Source of the DNA: Purpureocillium takamizusanense
Taxonomy: Eukaryota; Ascomycota; Sordariomycetes; Hypocreales; Ophiocordycipitaceae
Length of the DNA stretch: 64,000 nucleotides
NCBI RefSeq assembly: GCF_022605165.1
Contig: NC_063073.1
Coordinates: 2,170,001 to 2,234,000, forward strand
Direction of reading: 5' to 3'
Numbering within the stretch: the stretch's first letter is position 1; every line of letters begins with the position of its first letter. The notes below the pieces were generated by a model. That model ran no database searches and was not told where the DNA came from. It saw only the letters and a list, made by a program, of their open reading frames with translations. Positions 59,701 to 64,000 of this stretch are shown here, piece after piece. A program made the position numbers and the translations under genes.

Positions 59701-59888
59701 ACGGCGGCTACCCCAGCCATCTCCAGGGCCACAGCCTTCACGGAAGCGGTGCATACGGGATGGGCGCCGGCGCCGGCGCCAACCAGCACGGCAGCAGCCC
59801 GTACGGCTCGTACGGTCAGGGATTTAGCAGCGGCTACTATGGCGGACAGCAGCAGCAGCGCGGCGGCTGGGGGGGTAACTACCACTAG
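56772..59888 (+). CDS. DEF1: RNA polymerase II degradation factor DEF1
   Basis: Four exons (56772-57075, 57263-58423, 58478-58513, 58567-59888; introns 187, 54 and 53 nt) give 940 residues. The 36-nt third exon is supported by phase: every junction is phase 1 and yields GN-VPTGPAAHAHAQ-VPQPAIP. The protein promotes ubiquitylation and degradation of stalled RNA polymerase II by recruiting elongin-cullin ligase. The N-terminus has RGG-type repeats (residues 12-35). A CUE-like ubiquitin-binding domain follows at about residues 63-103 (TSVIREMFPDW, then VLFALQETNGDENEAVARI), with another RGR-rich patch, a Pro/Ala/Glu linker, and a long Gln/Gly/Tyr-rich prion-like C-terminal half ending RGGWGGNYH. 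Architecture (CUE at the start, Gln-rich tail) is that of Def1, longer than the yeast protein (738 residues). The 546-codon minus-strand frame across it is a codon-bias shadow. Confidence 0.92.
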
Positions 59889-61734
59889 GGGGGTAGAGAG
59901 CACGGGACGAGGCGGGGTAGGAAATACCGTCCCGAGGGGATGGAATAGGTTTTGAGAGCGGGGAGAGCAAGGCATGGGAAGGAAAACCATACTCAGCACG
60001 CGCCATACGTGCGCCCCCTGCAGAGAGGGCAAGGGGGAATCTGGCGGTGGAGGGGTTCCAGGGCAAGGTGCTTCTACCCAGCCCATGCGTACGTGTACGA
60101 TTGTCCTGTTTATTACCCCCCTTTTTTTCTCACAGTTTTTCTCTCTTTGTTATTGAGAATGGCCTACACGGAATCAGGGCGACGGGGACGGCATTGGCAA
60201 ATGGAAAAGGATATGAGGTTGCAAAGCCAGTTCCTTGTCCAGGGAATGGCAGGGGAATGCTTTGTCGTGCGGCGCCACCGCTCGGCGTTTGTTGGTGCTT
60301 CCTTGCGCGTCTTTTTTGCCTCCGGTGAAGAGGAACAAAGGGGGGCTTGTGCTCAACGTGGGCGGGATCTGTCCTTGCAAGAAATCGCCCAAAGCGTTTA
60401 CCGTCGTTGTCGACTAATGGGCGGGAGTTTTGGCTTTTGCGCGGGATCATGGCAGGGGGACGAGTGGTGTCTCGGAGAGCAGCGCAACGGCAAGACACGG
60501 GGGGGCAAACATTCACTTGTTGCCCGAGGGCGGGGCAGATTGCCACAGGGAGGGAGCGTGTTTAGTTAGAGACCGCCGCCGTCGGGGAATATAGCGTGTA
60601 TGGATGGGATGACATGACGCAGTTGGGACGGATGAGATGGGACGAGTTCCCTTGCAAGTGCGTGTTGTTTTGATGTTTGACAGCCTGCCTCTCCCCCGTT
60701 TGCTCATGCGTAAAGACGGCAGTCGCTCGGTAGCTGCTGCGTCGTGCAGCGCGTGCCGCGGACAGCAAGCAGCATGCCGCCCAAAGTCAGTCGACGAGTG
60801 CGGGCGGCGGTCCGTGAGTCTTGGTGGCGTCGGCCGCTCGGACACTTACAAGTTACACCTACGTAGAAGAAGCAGCTCGGGATACTCCGTACCTTTGGTG
60901 AAGTTGATCCCTACGTACGCGGCTACTAACGCACTGGGTGGATCATATACAACACGTACAAAGTACGTAGGTAGAAATGCCTTGTGCAGTACCTAGTATA
61001 CACTCGCACAACGGGCTGGGCTCACGCAGGGGCGGTGGCAAGCAAACGAAGGGGGCACATGCATGTTAGTAGTTATGCAGGCATGCAGATCCGGGCATGG
61101 GCAGATGACGCCGGATACATAGTTAGTATGTACTTTGTACGTATGCGTGCACTACTGTACTATTTATATCGTGCAACCGCAGCACAGAGAAGAAGAAACA
61201 GAAGCAGAAGAAGAGGGGGGGCGACCGACTTGACGCAGTGACAAGACGCTCCCCCGCGCGCGTGCTCCCCGGTCCATCCATCATCCCATACCTACCTATG
61301 CATCTATGTATCTGCTGCTTGACCTGGTGGTGGGACCGCGTCGGCTGCGTGTGCCGCTCCGCTCCGCGCCGCGCCGCGCCGCCGCCGCCGCCGGAACATG
61401 GGTGCGCAGATGCTGAAAGTTGGTAACTTACTTAGTATAACTGTAGGTAGGTGGTACTTGGTGTTACCGTCTTTGGATGGGTTACACATGGACTTTGCGT
61501 TGCGTTGCGTCGCGTCCGCGGTGACAAGGGCTCGGCCACGTTTCCTCCTGTCTGTGACTGAGGGGGTGAGTGTGAGTGTGAGTGACGGAGGAGCTTGCCC
61601 TGCGCGCCCAGCGGCGGGTTACCATCCATCCATGGTTGTCATCGGCCTCGGGGATGGCGACGGCGACAGGCGACGCGACCACGAGGCTGGTGCAGGTGCA
61701 GGTGCAGGTGCGGAGGGCAGGCCCGGTGGCATCC

Positions 61735-62235
61735 CGGCGATAACTACTAACTAACCTACCTCCCATGCGACTTCATCTGACGCACGAGTGCCAATGTATG
61801 AGGGAGGTATAGGTACTAAGTCCTTTGCACGCACAGCCAAGGTACAGTACCTTGGTTAGTACTAAGTAGGTAGGTAGGCACTATTTGTACGAGGTACCTT
61901 GCGTACTTGGTAGGCGCTGGTTGAAGGGGAGTGATGGAGTTGTCCAAACGTGCCTGCCATGTTTCGACAGCGGATGCCCGGCTCCTTCCTGCCCGCGTCC
62001 GCGCCGTTCACCCGAAACCTCCCCGTCAATTCCGGCAGGCGCGATGAGCACGGACGAGGCAGGCAAGCAAGCAAGCAAGAAGGAACCAAGGGACCTGAAA
62101 GCAGTCATTGCCGATGGTGACTGCCGTGCCCGCGCATGTGCCGCCGTTCGACGGTACTAGCCGGTAGGTAGGTACCTAGTAGTAGCCCAGTGCTCAGCCT
62201 AGTAGTCGATCGATTTCGGTGGCGCCATCCCATCT
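61735..62235. repeat. TACCTA / GGTACC motif group
   Basis: Two exact GGTACC (61893, 62170) with several TAGGTAGG, AGGTACTAAG and GTACCTTG words, again of the shared intergenic family, upstream of the MFS gene. Confidence 0.55.
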
Positions 62236-62758
62236 ACCTACTATCGTACTTACTTTGCACATCAAAACTCATCGTCTTATACCTAGACGAGGTACGTAGT
62301 TGCCCTAACGGCCAGTCGCAAGTCTCATGCCGACTCGGGCAAGGGCCCAAACTCAAACCCCACGACCCCCCGCTGCCCCGTCCATCGCCGGCGACGACTC
62401 TCCCCCCCACGGCGGCTCCGCATCTTCTCCTCTCCAACAAGAGACACGGCATCGGGTGACATCCGCCCTCCATGAAACGGGGTCAGCCTGCCGTCCTGCA
62501 GGTGGAGAGGCAGGCGCCTGGCGATGGACGAAACGTGAGATAGATAGATGGCCGCTCGCTCGCTCGCTCCACCGCGGCCACCGACCGATCTCTCGGACGG
62601 CCATGTCCGAACGCCGGACGACCGCATGCAGGCGCTTGCTCGCTTGCTTGCGCGATCCGTGATATTGGATCGATGACCTGTATCTGATGGCCCATCTCAC
62701 ACGAGACGAGTCTTGTTGCCTCGCACCATTCACTGCAACCCCGTCGAGCCTCATGCTA

Positions 62759-62766
62759 CGATATAA
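62759..62766 (+). promoter_or_regulatory. Putative TATA element of the MFS gene
   Basis: ATATAAAG lies about 85 bp before the ATG at 62847, a usual TATA distance for fungal genes. No other core element is confirmed. Confidence 0.35.
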
Positions 62767-62846
62767 AGTTTTCGACATTGGCGTCTCTCTGAGGCCCCGA
62801 GGCTCTGCTGCGAGGCACGTCGTCGTCTCGCGAGCAGCCGTTCGGG

Positions 62847-64000
62847 ATGGCCATCGCAGAGGAGCGAGGCTGCCGCCTTGCCTCCGCCGCCGGGACAGCG
62901 TCAACGGATAGCGCCTCGAAGGAGACGGCGCCGTCGTCAAATGCCCTGCTGGCCTCCAGAGTCGTCCCCTTTCTTTCTTTCGACCATGGGGGCAGCGGCG
63001 TGGCCAAGTCTGAAGCCGAGGGCATCCCGCCGCCCATGTCCAAGGCACGCCGTATCGCCCTCGTGGCCACACTGACTGGCGCGGCCTTTTTGAATGTGAA
63101 TCTTCTCTCTCTCAAGAAACGTGACGACTCGTCCACAGCTGACATGGGCTACCTCCAACCGAACAGACTCTATCGAGCCAGAGCGTCGTCATCATTCTGC
63201 CCAGCATCGGAAAGTCTCTCGACATCCCCGAGAACCGCCAGCAGTGGATCGTCTCGTCGTACTCTCTAGCCTTTGGCTGCTTCCTCCTGCTCTGGGGTCG
63301 CGTTGCCGACATCCACGGCAAGCGCCTCGTCTTCATCCTCGGCTCCGCTTGGGTCACCGTCGTCACGGCGGTCAATGCATTTATACCCAACGAGATTGCA
63401 TTCAGCCTGTTCCGTGCGCTTCACGGCCTGGTGAGGAACATGCCCTCCCGTTCGTTGACACGGCGACATCTCACTTACACTGCTTCGTGCGCTAGGGTGC
63501 GGCCGCCAACGTCCCAACCGCAATTGGCATCCTCGGCGTTGTGTTCTCGCCGGGCAAGGCCAAAAATTATGCCTTTAGCTGCTACGGTTCGACTTGCCTT
63601 CCATTATAAAGTGGCGTGCAGTGCTGATAGTCTCCCAACAGCTGCTGGCTCACCCTTGGGCAACGTCTTCGGCAATATCTTCTCTGGCCTCATCACGCAG
63701 TACTCGAACTGGAAATGGGTCTTTGGGGTCTCCGCCATCATGGCAGGGACTACAGCCGTTGCCGGCCTCGTTTTCATCCCCCAAAGTCCCTCACCTAGGA
63801 GTCTTCGGGATCAGAACAGCATCGGACCGGCTCCCATCGGTGCCAAACCATCTATCGACTGGCTAGGCACCTTTCTCATCACCGCCGGACTCCTGGCTCT
63901 CATGTACGCCCTCACCGAGGGCAACGTCGTCGGTTGGGCAGTGCCATGGGTCCCTGTCGTCATCGTGGTCTCTCTTGGCACCATAGTCTTATTTGGCGTC
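62847..64000 (+). CDS. MFS transporter, DHA2 drug-efflux type (5' part, cut by window end)
   Basis: Exons 62847-63095, 63167-63430, 63496-63586 and 63642 onward (introns 71, 65 and 55 nt); the frame is open at the window edge. About 318 residues are seen. A polar N-terminal tail of about 65 residues is followed by transmembrane helix 1, which is assembled over intron 1 (GAAFLN then TLSSQSVVIILPSIG). SLDIPENRQQWIVSSYSLAF leads to helix 2, and the MFS motif A loop reads GRVADIHGKR. Helices 3-6 follow, with the motif C-like AAGSPLGNVFGNIFSG created at intron 3 and a SNWKWVFGV segment. The layout is that of 14-helix DHA2 proton antiporters for drugs or self-made toxins; the substrate is unknown. 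The intron 3 donor is a weak GTTCGA, but the protein reads correctly only with it. No biosynthetic genes are adjacent on the visible side. Confidence 0.9.

Larger units (their letters stand above)
59889..62846. other. Intergenic region, DEF1 to MFS gene
   Basis: 3 kb. The DEF1 3' flank is G-rich. Further right are motif groups of TACCTA/GGTACC type (60950-60975, 61735-61910, 62160-62235) and short CTCG and CAAG repeats. Open frames on both strands (for example 59952-60569 and 62353-63072 minus) are not protein-like. The final 150 bp should hold the MFS promoter or leader; ATATAAAG lies near 62761, about 85 bp before the ATG. Confidence 0.5.

Noticed and set aside
62847..64000. Secondary-metabolite cluster around the MFS transporter
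   Set aside because: No PKS, NRPS, terpene synthase, P450 or cluster regulator lies nearby. The left neighbour is DEF1; the right side is outside the window.
1..64000. CRISPR arrays or prokaryotic features
   Set aside because: The tandem repeats seen are microsatellites without unique spacers, and the gene structure is clearly fungal.

Overview
This window is chromosomal DNA of a filamentous ascomycete, most likely a Sordariomycete and probably Hypocreales. The evidence is the gene content (PPE1, RPE1, TPA1/ofd1, DEF1, a CFEM protein, a Zn2Cys6 factor, a fungal BTB protein), GC-rich coding DNA, short GT-AG introns with CTRAY-like branch sites, and long CT-rich or microsatellite-rich intergenic DNA. 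The order assignment comes from the look of the proteins, not from any search. I support 14 protein genes and one doubtful relic. I found no rRNA, tRNA, CRISPR array or intact transposon.

Left part, 1-29 kb, is regulator-like and gene-poor. It holds a protein with two tandem C2HC zinc fingers (220-2475, +), a BTB/POZ protein (5447-6511, +), a low-complexity protein with one strongly conserved-looking block of unknown function (8105-10075, -), a large C2H2 zinc-finger protein (16814-20353, -), a small DUF202 membrane protein rebuilt from three exons (25070-26177, +) and a short Zn2Cys6 transcription factor (27630-28969, -). The non-coding DNA between them reaches 6.7 kb and is full of microsatellites.

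The middle, 29-40 kb, is an 11 kb stretch in which I see no convincing gene. It contains dense clusters of the palindrome GGTACC and a composite trinucleotide repeat.

Right part, 40-64 kb, is gene-dense and mostly housekeeping: PP2A methylesterase PPE1 (+), a CFEM GPI-anchored surface protein (+), ribulose-phosphate 3-epimerase RPE1 (+) lying tail to tail with a class V aminotransferase / cysteine desulfurase-like enzyme (-), the prolyl dihydroxylase TPA1/ofd1 (+), an unknown probably mitochondrial protein (-), the RNA polymerase II degradation factor DEF1 (+), and the first part of a DHA2-type MFS transporter (+) cut by the window edge. There is no operon logic and no secondary-metabolite cluster. 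The genes look like unrelated neighbours.

Gene models were built by hand from splice signals and reading-frame continuity. For the proteins at 8105-10075 and 16814-20353 the longest open frames begin at non-ATG codons, so I moved the starts to the first in-frame ATG.
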